From NCBI GenBank assembly GCA_039811865.1, contig JBDHZK010000167.1, positions 1 to 5,049 of the forward strand: a stretch of DNA of 5,049 nucleotides, given 5' to 3'. Position 1 is the stretch's first letter. Each line of letters begins with the position of its first letter. Positions 1 through 5,008 of the stretch are shown piece after piece. The translations under genes were made by a program, and so were the position numbers. Below the pieces are notes generated by a model. It had not been told where the DNA came from and did no database searches. It worked only from the letters and a program-made list of their open reading frames with translations. Source of the DNA: JBDHZK01 sp039811865 (GTDB lineage Bacteria > Actinomycetota > Actinomycetes > Propionibacteriales > Propionibacteriaceae).

Positions 1-676
1 TGGACGCCTCGACCGCCTCCCCGCCTCGGATCGCCGAGATGGAAGCCCCGTTGCCGAGGTGCGCCACGATCTGGTTGAGCTCGTTGTACGGCTTGCCCAC
101 GAACTTCGCCGCGGCCTTGGAGACGTAGGAGTGGGACGTCCCGTGGAAGCCGTACTTGCGGATCGAATGCTCCTTGGCCAGGTCGCGGTCGATGGCGTAG
201 GTGTACGCCTCGGCCGGCAGCGTGGCGAAGAACGCGGTGTCGAAGATGGCCACGTGCGGGACGAACGGCAGGCCGTCGCGGGCCGCCTCGATGCCCGCGA
301 TGGCCGGCGGGTTGTGCAGCGGTGCCAGCGGGCTGAGCTGGCGCAGCGTGTCCAGGACCTGCGCATCGATCTTCACGGTGGAGGAGAACTTGTCTCCGCC
401 GTGGACGGTGCGGTGGCCGACCGCGACCACCTCGCTCAGCTTGGGGCCGTGTTCGCCGAACAGTTGCACCATGCGGTGCAGCGCTTCGGTGTGGTCGGCG
501 AAGTGCTGGGTCAGCCGATGGGTCTTCCCGTTCACGGTGTGGTCGATCGTGCCGGGCGTGGCGTCCCCGATCTTTTGCACCAACCCGGTGGCCACGACCG
601 CCTCGGTGTCGCCGTCGATCACCTGGTACTTGATCGACGACGAGCCGCAGTTAAGCAGCAGGATCGGCTTGCTCAC
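1..676 (-). CDS. ackA: Acetate kinase, N-terminal 225 residues (gene runs off the left edge)
   Basis: Acetate kinase interconverts acetate + ATP and acetyl phosphate + ADP in the cytosol. It is the partner of Pta. The visible protein starts MSKPILLLNCGSSSIKYQ, the ASKHA-fold phosphate-binding N-terminus. Residues known as functional in the Methanosarcina thermophila enzyme have counterparts here: Asn9, Arg89 (in GHRTVHGG), His121 (LAPLHNPP), Asp146 (AIFDTAFF), His178 (GFHGTSH) and His206 (AHLGNG). The family is about 400 residues long, so a little over half is present. The remaining catalytic Arg and Glu (241 and 384 in M. thermophila) lie outside the window. The GTG start at 676-674 overlaps the pta stop as GTGA, and AAGGAG sits 8 nt upstream, so the start is well supported and translation is probably coupled to pta. 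Identification is very secure. The break is the window edge, not a mutation. Confidence 0.97.
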   Translation of the reverse strand, partial: MSKPILLLNCGSSSIKYQVIDGDTEAVVATGLVQKIGDATPGTIDHTVNGKTHRLTQHFADHTEALHRMVQLFGEHGPKLSEVVAVGHRTVHGGDKFSSTVKIDAQVLDTLRQLSPLAPLHNPPAIAGIEAARDGLPFVPHVAIFDTAFFATLPAEAYTYAIDRDLAKEHSIRKYGFHGTSHSYVSKAAAKFVGKPYNELNQIVAHLGNGASISAIRGGEAVEAS

Positions 677-2748
677 TTCTGGGGCTCCTTCTCGTCTTGG
701 GCCTGAATCGCCGTGATGGCCACGGTGTTGACGATGTCGTCGACCAGCGCGCCGCGCGACAGGTCGTTGACGGGCTTGTTGAGGCCCTGCAGCACCGGGC
801 CGATGGCGACGGCGCCCGACGAGCGTTGGACCGCCTTGTAGGTGTTGTTGCCGGTGTTGAGGTCGGGGAAGATGAAGACCGTCGCGCGTCCGGCCACCTG
901 GGAGTTGGGCAGCTTGGTCGCGGCGACGGCCGGATCGACGGCCGCGTCGAACTGGATCGGACCCTCCACCGCCAGTTGCGGCGCCCGCTCCTTGACGATC
1001 TCGGTGGCCCGCCGCACCTTGTCGACGTCCGTGCCCGAACCTGACGACCCGGTCGAGTAGGACAGCATCGCCACGCGCGGTTCGATGCCGAAGTTGACCG
1101 CGGTCTCGGCGGAGCTGATCGCGATGTCGGCGAGCTGCTCGGCGCTGGGATCGGGATTCACCGCGCAGTCGGCGTAGACGTGCACCTGGTCGGCCATGCA
1201 CATCAGGAACGAGCTCGAGACGATCTTCACCCCCGGCTTGGTCTTGATGAACTCCAGGGAGGGCCGGATCGTGTTCGCGGTGGTGTTGACCGCGCCGGAG
1301 ACCATGCCGTCGGCCATGCCGAAGTGCACCATCATCGTCCCGAAGTAGGACAGGTCGGTCAGCTTGTCCCGGGCCTGGATGACGCTGACGCCCTTGTGGG
1401 CGCGCAGTCGGGCGTACTCCTCGGCGAACTTCTCCAGCAGCTCGGGATCTTTCGGCGAGATGATCCGGGCGCCATCGATATCCAGGCCGAGCACCGAGGC
1501 GCGCGCCTGCAGCGCCGCCTGTTCGCCCAGCAGGATGATGTCGGCCACACCGCGACGAAGGAGGATCGCGGTCGACTCGAGGATGCGGTCGTCGCTCGCC
1601 TCGGGCAGGACGATCCGGCGCCGGTCGGAGCGGGCCGCCTTCATCAACTGGTACTCGAACATCAACGGGGTGCGGATATCGGTGGGGGCCACGTCCAGAG
1701 CGTTCAGCAGGGCCTTGGTGTTGACGTTCTCGGCGAAGATTCGCCGGGCGATCTCGACCTTGCGCGGGGAGGCGGTCATCACGCCCTCAAGCTGGAACAG
1801 CTTCTCGGCCGACTGGAACGTGCCGAGCTTGGTGATGCCGATCGGCAGCTCCTGGTCCAGGCCGGCCAGCAGCTTGCCGAACGACTCGGGGATCTCGTAG
1901 CCACCCAGCAAGATGATGCTGGCCAGGGCCGGGAACGTCCCGGAGTCATTGGCGAGCATCAGGCCCGGCAGCAGGTCCGTCCGGTCGCCGGCGGTGAGGA
2001 CGGTCGCTTCGGGGAAGAGCCGCGGGAGCACGTTCGGCAGGGTCATGCCGGCGATCAGGACGCCGAGGGACTCGCGATCCAGGAAGTCCTCGGAGCCGGT
2101 CACCAGCTTCGCGTCCAGCGCCTTGAACTGGTCGCGCACGGTCGGGGCGGCCAGGACGGCGTTCTGCGGCAAGGCGGCCACGACCAGGTTGGGGGCCAAC
2201 TGGTGTAGCAGTTCCTTGGTCTCGACCAGACGCTCGGGATCGGTCCGCGTCGCGAACATCCCGATGACGTTGTTGTGTTCGTGTTCGAGCGCGTCCAAGG
2301 CGGCCTTGCCGGCCTTCATGATCTGGGCTGGGTTGCGGTCTTGGCCCGAGACGACGAGGACGACGGGGGCGTTCAGGTTCGCCGCGACGCGCGCGTTGAA
2401 GGTGAGTTCGGTGGAGGTGGACACGTCGGTGTAGTCCGACCCCGCGATCACGATCGCGTCGAAACGGGACTCCAACTGCCCGTACTTCCCGATGATCTGC
2501 GAGAGGGCCTCGTCCGGGTCGTCGCGGACCTGTCGGTAGGTCGCACCGATCGACTCCTCGAACGTTTGCTCAATGCCCTTTTGGCTCAGGAGAGCTTCGA
2601 GGACGCGGTCGGATTTCGACGACTTGACAACCGGCCGGAACACCCCGACCGACTTGACCTCCTGGGTCAGCAGCTCGATCAGGCCCAGGGCGATGACTGA
2701 CTTTCCGGTGCGGCCTTCGGCGGACGCGACATAGATATTCCTGGTCAC
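673..2748 (-). CDS. pta: Phosphate acetyltransferase, long two-domain type
   Basis: Pta converts acetyl-CoA + phosphate to acetyl phosphate + CoA, reversibly, and feeds AckA. The 691-residue product has the long-form layout of E. coli and mycobacterial Pta. Residues 1 to about 210 form a BioD-like P-loop domain (IYVASAEGRTGKS, 5-17). A DRTGG-type regulatory domain covers roughly 215-330, with AGDRTDL at 253-259. The catalytic PTA_PTB domain runs from about 365 to 685 and includes RIVLPEASDDRIL (378-390), VHFGMADGMVSGAVNTTANT (474-493), LSYSTGSSGSG (562-572) and FPDLNTGNNTYKAVQR (627-642). The DRTGG motif reads DRTDL, a divergence common enough not to imply loss of function. The GTG start at 2748 puts the P-loop strand at the expected distance from the N-terminus. 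No Shine-Dalgarno precedes it, but a -10-like box does. The stop overlaps the ackA start by 4 bases. Identification is near certain. Confidence 0.98.
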   Translation of the reverse strand: MTRNIYVASAEGRTGKSVIALGLIELLTQEVKSVGVFRPVVKSSKSDRVLEALLSQKGIEQTFEESIGATYRQVRDDPDEALSQIIGKYGQLESRFDAIVIAGSDYTDVSTSTELTFNARVAANLNAPVVLVVSGQDRNPAQIMKAGKAALDALEHEHNNVIGMFATRTDPERLVETKELLHQLAPNLVVAALPQNAVLAAPTVRDQFKALDAKLVTGSEDFLDRESLGVLIAGMTLPNVLPRLFPEATVLTAGDRTDLLPGLMLANDSGTFPALASIILLGGYEIPESFGKLLAGLDQELPIGITKLGTFQSAEKLFQLEGVMTASPRKVEIARRIFAENVNTKALLNALDVAPTDIRTPLMFEYQLMKAARSDRRRIVLPEASDDRILESTAILLRRGVADIILLGEQAALQARASVLGLDIDGARIISPKDPELLEKFAEEYARLRAHKGVSVIQARDKLTDLSYFGTMMVHFGMADGMVSGAVNTTANTIRPSLEFIKTKPGVKIVSSSFLMCMADQVHVYADCAVNPDPSAEQLADIAISSAETAVNFGIEPRVAMLSYSTGSSGSGTDVDKVRRATEIVKERAPQLAVEGPIQFDAAVDPAVAATKLPNSQVAGRATVFIFPDLNTGNNTYKAVQRSSGAVAIGPVLQGLNKPVNDLSRGALVDDIVNTVAITAIQAQDEKEPQK
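685..690 (-). promoter_or_regulatory. Shine-Dalgarno of ackA inside the end of pta
   Basis: On the minus strand AAGGAG lies 8 nt before the ackA GTG, within the last codons of pta. It decides the ackA start and shows that ackA can recruit ribosomes itself even though its start overlaps the pta stop codon. Confidence 0.8.
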
Positions 2749-2754
2749 GGTTGC

Positions 2755-2760
2755 AGGCTA
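2755..2760 (-). promoter_or_regulatory. Candidate -10 box giving a leaderless pta mRNA
   Basis: Read on the minus strand, TAGCCT fits the actinobacterial TANNNT -10 consensus. It ends 6 nt before the GTG start, so transcription would begin at or next to the first base of the codon. There is no Shine-Dalgarno between it and the start. The -35 region is weak (CTGCGA, 3 of 6 matches to TTGACA). The leaderless reading is an inference from spacing. Confidence 0.4.
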
Positions 2761-2832
2761 GCCGCCGCTTCCGGCGTTCGCAGGGACCAGGAAAGATCGA
2801 TCTCGCTAGGGAAATCGTCGCAATGGGGCGCG

Positions 2833-3627
2833 TTACAGGCGCTGCGCCAGCCAGGCCAGGTCGGCTACGTGCTCGGCCACCGATCCGGGAGTCTCCACGA
2901 CGATCGGGGAGTTGCAGGTGGCGATCACGTCGGCGACTCCGGCCGGGTCGCACTGGCCCTTGCCGAAATTGGCGTGGCGGTCGGCGCCCGATCCGAAGGG
3001 GTCGCGGGAGTCGTTGGCGTGCACGAGGTCGATGCGGCCCGTGATCGCCAGCACCCGGTCCACCAGCCCGGCCAGTTCCTCGCCGCCGGCGTGAGCGTGG
3101 CAGGTGTCCAGGCAGAACCCGACTCGATCCGAGCCGGCCGCTGGGGCGATGGTCGTCCAGAGCTGGTCGATCCGCTCCAGGCGCCGCGCCATGGCATTCG
3201 CACCCCCCGCGGTGTTCTCGATCAGCAGCGGGACCGGCAACTCGAGGCCGTCGATGCACTTGCGCCAGTTCTCGAATCCGAGCGCGGCGTCCTCGTTGGC
3301 GCCCACGTGGCCACCGTGAACGATCACCCCGGCCGCACCGATGGACGCCGCCGATGTCAGGGTCTGTTGCAGCAGCTTACGGCTGGGAATCCGCACCCGG
3401 TTGTTTGCCGATGCCACGTTCATCACGTAGGGGGAGTGGACGAACAAGGTCACGCCCGCTTTCGCCGCAGCATCTCGCAGGGCCGCGGGACCGCCCGCGT
3501 AGGCGACGGTCGGCATCTTCCAGCTCTGCGGGTCGCCAAGGAAGAACTGGCTGACCGTGGCGCCTCTGGCCAGCGCTTCGGCGACTGGATCGGTCTGCTC
3601 GACGTGGGCACCCAGTTGGATCGTCAT
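2833..3627 (-). CDS. nfo: Endonuclease IV (AP endonuclease family 2)
   Basis: Endonuclease IV cuts the DNA backbone 5' to abasic sites and removes 3'-blocking groups in base excision repair, using three Zn ions in a TIM barrel. The gene is called end or nfo. The 264-residue product keeps all nine metal ligands of the E. coli enzyme in order: His64 (FVHSPYVMN), His104 (VIVHGGH), Glu137 (LLIENTAG), Asp174 and His177 (FCLDTCHAHAGG), His203 (LVHANDS), Asp216 and His218 (GADRHANFGKG) and Glu245 (VVETPG). It also has the N-terminal GAHV. Length is near that of mycobacterial End (about 250) and slightly short of E. coli Nfo (about 285). The frame stays open upstream to 3714, but the ATG at 3627 starts the family's opening strand (MTIQLGAHVE). 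The extra 29 residues are low-complexity and would overlap the inverted repeat. No good Shine-Dalgarno is seen; a promoter-like box sits just upstream. It lies 84 bp upstream of pta. Confidence 0.95.
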   Translation of the reverse strand: MTIQLGAHVEQTDPVAEALARGATVSQFFLGDPQSWKMPTVAYAGGPAALRDAAAKAGVTLFVHSPYVMNVASANNRVRIPSRKLLQQTLTSAASIGAAGVIVHGGHVGANEDAALGFENWRKCIDGLELPVPLLIENTAGGANAMARRLERIDQLWTTIAPAAGSDRVGFCLDTCHAHAGGEELAGLVDRVLAITGRIDLVHANDSRDPFGSGADRHANFGKGQCDPAGVADVIATCNSPIVVETPGSVAEHVADLAWLAQRL

Positions 3628-3635
3628 GGGCTTGG

Positions 3636-3663
3636 ACCCTAGTCCGTCGGCGGAACGGGCCAA
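3636..3663 (-). promoter_or_regulatory. Candidate promoter of endonuclease IV gene, possibly leaderless
   Basis: On the minus strand TTGGCC (3663-3658, 4 of 6 matches to TTGACA) is followed after 16 nt by TAGGGT (3641-3636, TANNNT). TAGGGT ends 8 nt before the ATG at 3627. Start of transcription would fall at, or one or two bases before, the start codon, which agrees with the absence of a clear Shine-Dalgarno. No transcript data are available to confirm this. Confidence 0.45.
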
Positions 3664-3685
3664 CCCGTCGGGAGGTGGGCCAGCC

Positions 3686-3772
3686 GGTGGAAACGTGCGG
3701 CGAGTCGGCTCCAAGGCGAGTCCTCAAGGCGGCGCGTCGACTGAGCTGGGGGACTCGCCGCACGTTTCCACC
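3686..3772. repeat. 87-bp element with perfect 21-bp inverted arms
   Basis: Arms at 3686-3706 (begins GGTGGAAACGTG) and 3752-3772 (ends CACGTTTCCACC) are exact reverse complements over 21 bp, with a 45-nt centre. The match stops sharply on both sides. The centre holds a further GGCGAGTC (3715-3722), the same octamer that ends the left arm (3699-3706) and that appears inverted at 3752-3759. So the right arm has two possible partners. The element sits between divergently transcribed genes and contains no plausible ORF, so a shared terminator is an unlikely explanation. It could be a small non-autonomous mobile or dispersed palindromic repeat, or a paired protein-binding site. No clean target-site duplication is seen. 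The repeat is certain; its nature is not. Confidence 0.9.
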
Positions 3773-3809
3773 ATCGCAGCCCCGTCGCCAGGTCCCGAAG
3801 GATCTGCGT

Positions 3810-3829
3810 GCATACCCCAGGCGGTATGC
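3810..3829. promoter_or_regulatory. Probable CsoR/CstR-family operator
   Basis: The imperfect palindrome has the core ATACCCCAGGCGGTAT (3812-3827). The outer seven bases of each arm (GCATACC and GGTATGC) match perfectly. An ATACC...GGTAT dyad with a G/C centre resembles the operators described for CsoR-family repressors, and a CsoR-family gene is the second gene of the operon that starts just downstream. Its right half overlaps the -10 box TATGCT, so a bound repressor would block RNA polymerase. Assignment is inferred from motif, position and neighbour. Confidence 0.7.
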
Positions 3830-3844
3830 TTCGACCGAGGGAGG
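3825..3844 (+). promoter_or_regulatory. -10 box and Shine-Dalgarno of the rhodanese/CstR-like operon
   Basis: TATGCT (3825-3830) fits TANNNT and begins inside the palindrome. Transcription would start near 3837. A strong purine-rich Shine-Dalgarno (GGAGG, 3840-3844) lies 5 nt before the ATG at 3850. No convincing -35 hexamer is visible. This arrangement argues against the in-frame starts at 3808 and 3826, which lie within the promoter and operator. Confidence 0.55.
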
Positions 3845-3849
3845 AACCG

Positions 3850-4191
3850 ATGGAGGAACCGCGCACGGACGTCGGCATCGACGTCGGCGAAACCCTCGCC
3901 GCCCAGGCCGCGGGTGCCTGGTTGATCGACGTCCGGACTGAGCGCGAATTCGCGGCCGGCCACGCCCTTGGTTCGACCAACGTGCCGCTGGCGTGGATCC
4001 GGGAGGCGATGGCTCGCATCGCCGATCGTCAGGTGGTCACCATCTGCGCCCATGGGGCCCGCTCCTCGCAGGCGGCGCAGACCCTGCGTTCGCTCGGCGC
4101 GGACGCCACTTATCTCGCCGGCGGGCTGACCGCCTGGCAACGTGCCGGAGAACGGTTGTTCGCCGACCGGAAGAAAGGAATCCTGATCTGA
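3850..4191 (+). CDS. Single-domain rhodanese-like sulfurtransferase
   Basis: The product is a 113-residue, cytosolic, single rhodanese domain. Visible landmarks are LIDVRTEREFAAGHALGSTNVPL (LIDVR near 25-29, GH at 37-38), the active-site loop CAHGARS with Cys66 as the persulfide-forming residue and Arg71 closing the six-residue loop, and the C-terminal YLAGGLTAW (88-96). Rhodaneses move sulfane sulfur between donors such as thiosulfate or persulfides and acceptors; the substrate here cannot be read from sequence. Cys66 is the only cysteine. There is no signal peptide. The start at 3850 is chosen for its Shine-Dalgarno and because earlier starts fall in the operator. Its stop overlaps the next start (TGATG), so it is co-translated with a CstR-like repressor. 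That context suggests a role in handling reactive sulfur species, with expression relieved when the repressor is modified. Confidence 0.93.
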   Translation: MEEPRTDVGIDVGETLAAQAAGAWLIDVRTEREFAAGHALGSTNVPLAWIREAMARIADRQVVTICAHGARSSQAAQTLRSLGADATYLAGGLTAWQRAGERLFADRKKGILI

Positions 4192-4454
4192 TGCTGGCCG
4201 ACTCCGAACAAGTGCGCTTGATCCGCAACCGCCTCCGCCGCGCGCAGGGCCAATTGGGCGCCGTGATCGCCATGATCGAGGAGGGCCGCGAGTGCTCCGA
4301 GATCGTCACTCAGCTCGCCGCCGTCTCCAAGGCCATCGACCGAGCGGGTTTCAAGATCCTCGCCACCGGTCTGCGGGAATGCCTGGCCGGGGAAGAGGGG
4401 CGCGCTCGGCTGGACGAGGACCAGTTGGAGAAGCTCTTCATGTCCCTGGCGTGA
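4191..4454 (+). CDS. CsoR/RcnR-family repressor, CstR-like (probable persulfide sensor)
   Basis: The 87-residue all-helical product belongs to the DUF156 family of metal- or sulfur-sensing repressors. The family core is clear: RLRRAQGQLGAVIAMIEEG (14-32), Cys35 (GREC) and Cys64 (LREC). The two cysteines are 29 residues apart, as in CsoR (36/65) and CstR (31/60). In CsoR the Cu(I) site also needs a His four residues before the second Cys; here that position is Gly60. The N-terminal His set of RcnR is absent as well. Two cysteines without the His match CstR, which forms inter-subunit di- to tetrasulfide links with persulfides and then leaves DNA. The upstream rhodanese fits that reading. The ATG at 4191 shares one base with the rhodanese stop, and an AAGGA stretch lies about 11 nt upstream. 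It probably autoregulates through the palindrome at 3810-3829. Family call is certain; the sulfur-sensing subtype is inferred. Confidence 0.92.
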   Translation: MLADSEQVRLIRNRLRRAQGQLGAVIAMIEEGRECSEIVTQLAAVSKAIDRAGFKILATGLRECLAGEEGRARLDEDQLEKLFMSLA

Positions 4455-4508
4455 CCTGTTCGCCGGCAAGAAGGGCCAACCTCGCCGAGCAAGGGGGGCC
4501 GATTCGCT

Positions 4509-4526
4509 CCGGCGCGGTGGCGCCGG
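4509..4526. terminator. GC-rich hairpin after the CstR-like gene, possible U-less terminator
   Basis: CCGGCGC and GCGCCGG form a perfect 7-bp stem around the loop GGTG, 54 nt past the stop of the repressor gene. No T-run follows, so it is not a classical intrinsic terminator. Tail-less hairpins have been proposed as terminators in actinobacteria. The hairpin also falls between the -35 and -10 positions of the candidate rpsF promoter, so it may instead be part of that promoter's spacer. Confidence 0.4.
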
Positions 4527-4527
4527 G

Positions 4528-4533
4528 TAGCAT
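4528..4533 (+). promoter_or_regulatory. Candidate -10 box for rpsF
   Basis: TAGCAT fits TANNNT and is preceded by GGG. A weak -35 candidate (TTCGCT, 4503-4508) would need a long 19-nt spacer. Transcription would start near 4540 and leave a leader of about 84 nt before rpsF. An independent promoter here is expected, because the ribosomal and replication genes should not depend on the sulfur-responsive operon upstream. Confidence 0.35.
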
Positions 4534-4539
4534 GACCGA

Positions 4540-4623
4540 TCGGCCCGTCCTGGGCCAGGCATTCGCCCTCCTGCCATGGGAACCGCCCGTGGCCGCTCGA
4601 GACCAGAGGAGGTGGAGTCGCGT
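4540..4623 (+). promoter_or_regulatory. rpsF 5' leader with alternative foldings
   Basis: The leader can form GGCCC-GTCCT-GGGCC (4542-4556). Alternatively it can form a 7-bp stem, CCAGGCA (4555-4561) with TGCC-A-TGG (4572-4579), carrying one bulged A. The two share bases 4555-4556 and exclude each other. CCTCCT at 4567-4572 is the exact complement of the Shine-Dalgarno AGGAGG at 4607-4612. Leaders of rpsF operons in many bacteria are known to bind the S6:S18 complex for feedback control. I do not recognise the conserved elements of that motif with certainty here. Confidence 0.3.
4607..4614 (+). promoter_or_regulatory. Shine-Dalgarno of rpsF
   Basis: AGGAGGTG, close to the ideal anti-16S complement, lies 9 nt before the ATG at 4624. 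It selects that start over the in-frame ATG at 4576, which would add 16 residues not seen in S6 proteins. Confidence 0.85.
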
Positions 4624-4914
4624 ATGCGTAAGTACGAAATCATGGTCATCATCGACCCCGACGTGGACGATCGTCAGGTGACACCGCTGTTGGAGCGCCA
4701 TCTCGGCGTGATCACCAAGGCCGGCGGAACCATCGACAACCTGGACCTTTGGGGACGTCGCAAGCTCGCCTACGACATCCGTAAGAAGTCTGAGGGGATC
4801 TACGCGGTGGTCAATCTGACCGCAGCGCCGGCCGACGTCAAGGAACTGGATCGCCAGTTCACGATCAACGAGCAGATCATGCGGACCAAGGTGCTCCGCG
4901 CCGACGCTCGCTGA
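4624..4914 (+). CDS. rpsF: 30S ribosomal protein S6
   Basis: S6 binds S18 and 16S rRNA in the platform of the small ribosomal subunit. The 96-residue product is the usual length for actinobacterial S6 and starts with the family hallmark MRKYEIMVIIDP. Further conserved stretches are WGRRKLAYDIRKKSEGIY (43-60) and the C-terminal INEQIMRTKVLR (81-92). It lacks the acidic C-terminal tail found in enterobacterial S6, as is normal outside that group. The downstream gene is ssb, matching the conserved rpsF-ssb-rpsR(-rplI) cluster; rpsR would be beyond the right edge. A strong Shine-Dalgarno fixes the start. Confidence 0.98.
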   Translation: MRKYEIMVIIDPDVDDRQVTPLLERHLGVITKAGGTIDNLDLWGRRKLAYDIRKKSEGIYAVVNLTAAPADVKELDRQFTINEQIMRTKVLRADAR

Positions 4915-4915
4915 G

Positions 4916-4924
4916 TTATCCACA
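4916..4924 (+). promoter_or_regulatory. Perfect DnaA box between rpsF and ssb
   Basis: TTATCCACA, an exact match to the strongest bacterial DnaA-box sequence, begins one base after the rpsF stop codon and lies 84 bp before the ssb start. Such an A/T-rich 9-mer is rare in DNA this rich in G+C. DnaA could act here as a regulator of ssb or as a titration site. No second box or A/T-rich unwinding element is visible in the 94-bp gap, so this is not an origin by itself. Confidence 0.6.
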
Positions 4925-5008
4925 AAGCCGCGCCCTCGGCGGTCATCTTGTCGGCTCCGGCTGGCAGGGTGAACGAGTAGGCAATCCTCGTCCGATTCGG
5001 AGACCTCA

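Noticed and set aside
59..706. 215-codon open frame on the plus strand opposite ackA
   Set aside because: Antisense shadow of acetate kinase; no independent coding signs.
1180..2208. 342-codon open frame on the plus strand opposite pta
   Set aside because: It lies wholly antisense to an unmistakable Pta, is rich in Arg, Gly, Gln and His as expected of a high-G+C shadow frame, and shows no domain or ribosome site.
2794..2803. Perfect 10-bp palindrome AGATCGATCT upstream of pta
   Set aside because: Palindromes this short are expected several times by chance in 5 kb, and nothing else links it to a regulator.
2869..3642. 257-codon open frame on the plus strand opposite endonuclease IV
   Set aside because: Antisense to a gene with all nine metal ligands intact. 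Composition is that of a shadow frame and no family is recognisable.
3628..3714. 29-residue N-terminal extension of endonuclease IV
   Set aside because: The frame is open, but the extension is low-complexity, would run through the candidate promoter and into the inverted repeat, and the family's N-terminus matches the start at 3627.
3681..3781. CAGCC on both sides of the inverted repeat as a target-site duplication
   Set aside because: It directly abuts the left arm (3681-3685) but on the right (3777-3781) is separated from the arm by four bases, so it is probably chance in G+C-rich DNA.
3808..3849. Earlier in-frame starts (3808 GTG, 3826 ATG) for the rhodanese
   Set aside because: Both overlap the palindrome or -10 box and lack a Shine-Dalgarno, whereas the ATG at 3850 has GGAGG at 5 nt spacing.
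4191..4454. Copper-sensing CsoR or nickel/cobalt-sensing RcnR identity for the repressor
   Set aside because: The His of the Cu(I) site is Gly60 and the RcnR His ligands are missing. Only the two sulfur-reactive cysteines remain.
4576..4623. 16-residue extension of S6 from the ATG at 4576
   Set aside because: S6 proteins begin at MRKYE, and the near-ideal Shine-Dalgarno points to 4624.
4927..4940. GCCG/CGGC hairpin after rpsF as a terminator
   Set aside because: Only four base pairs with no T-run, and rpsF-ssb is expected to be co-transcribed.
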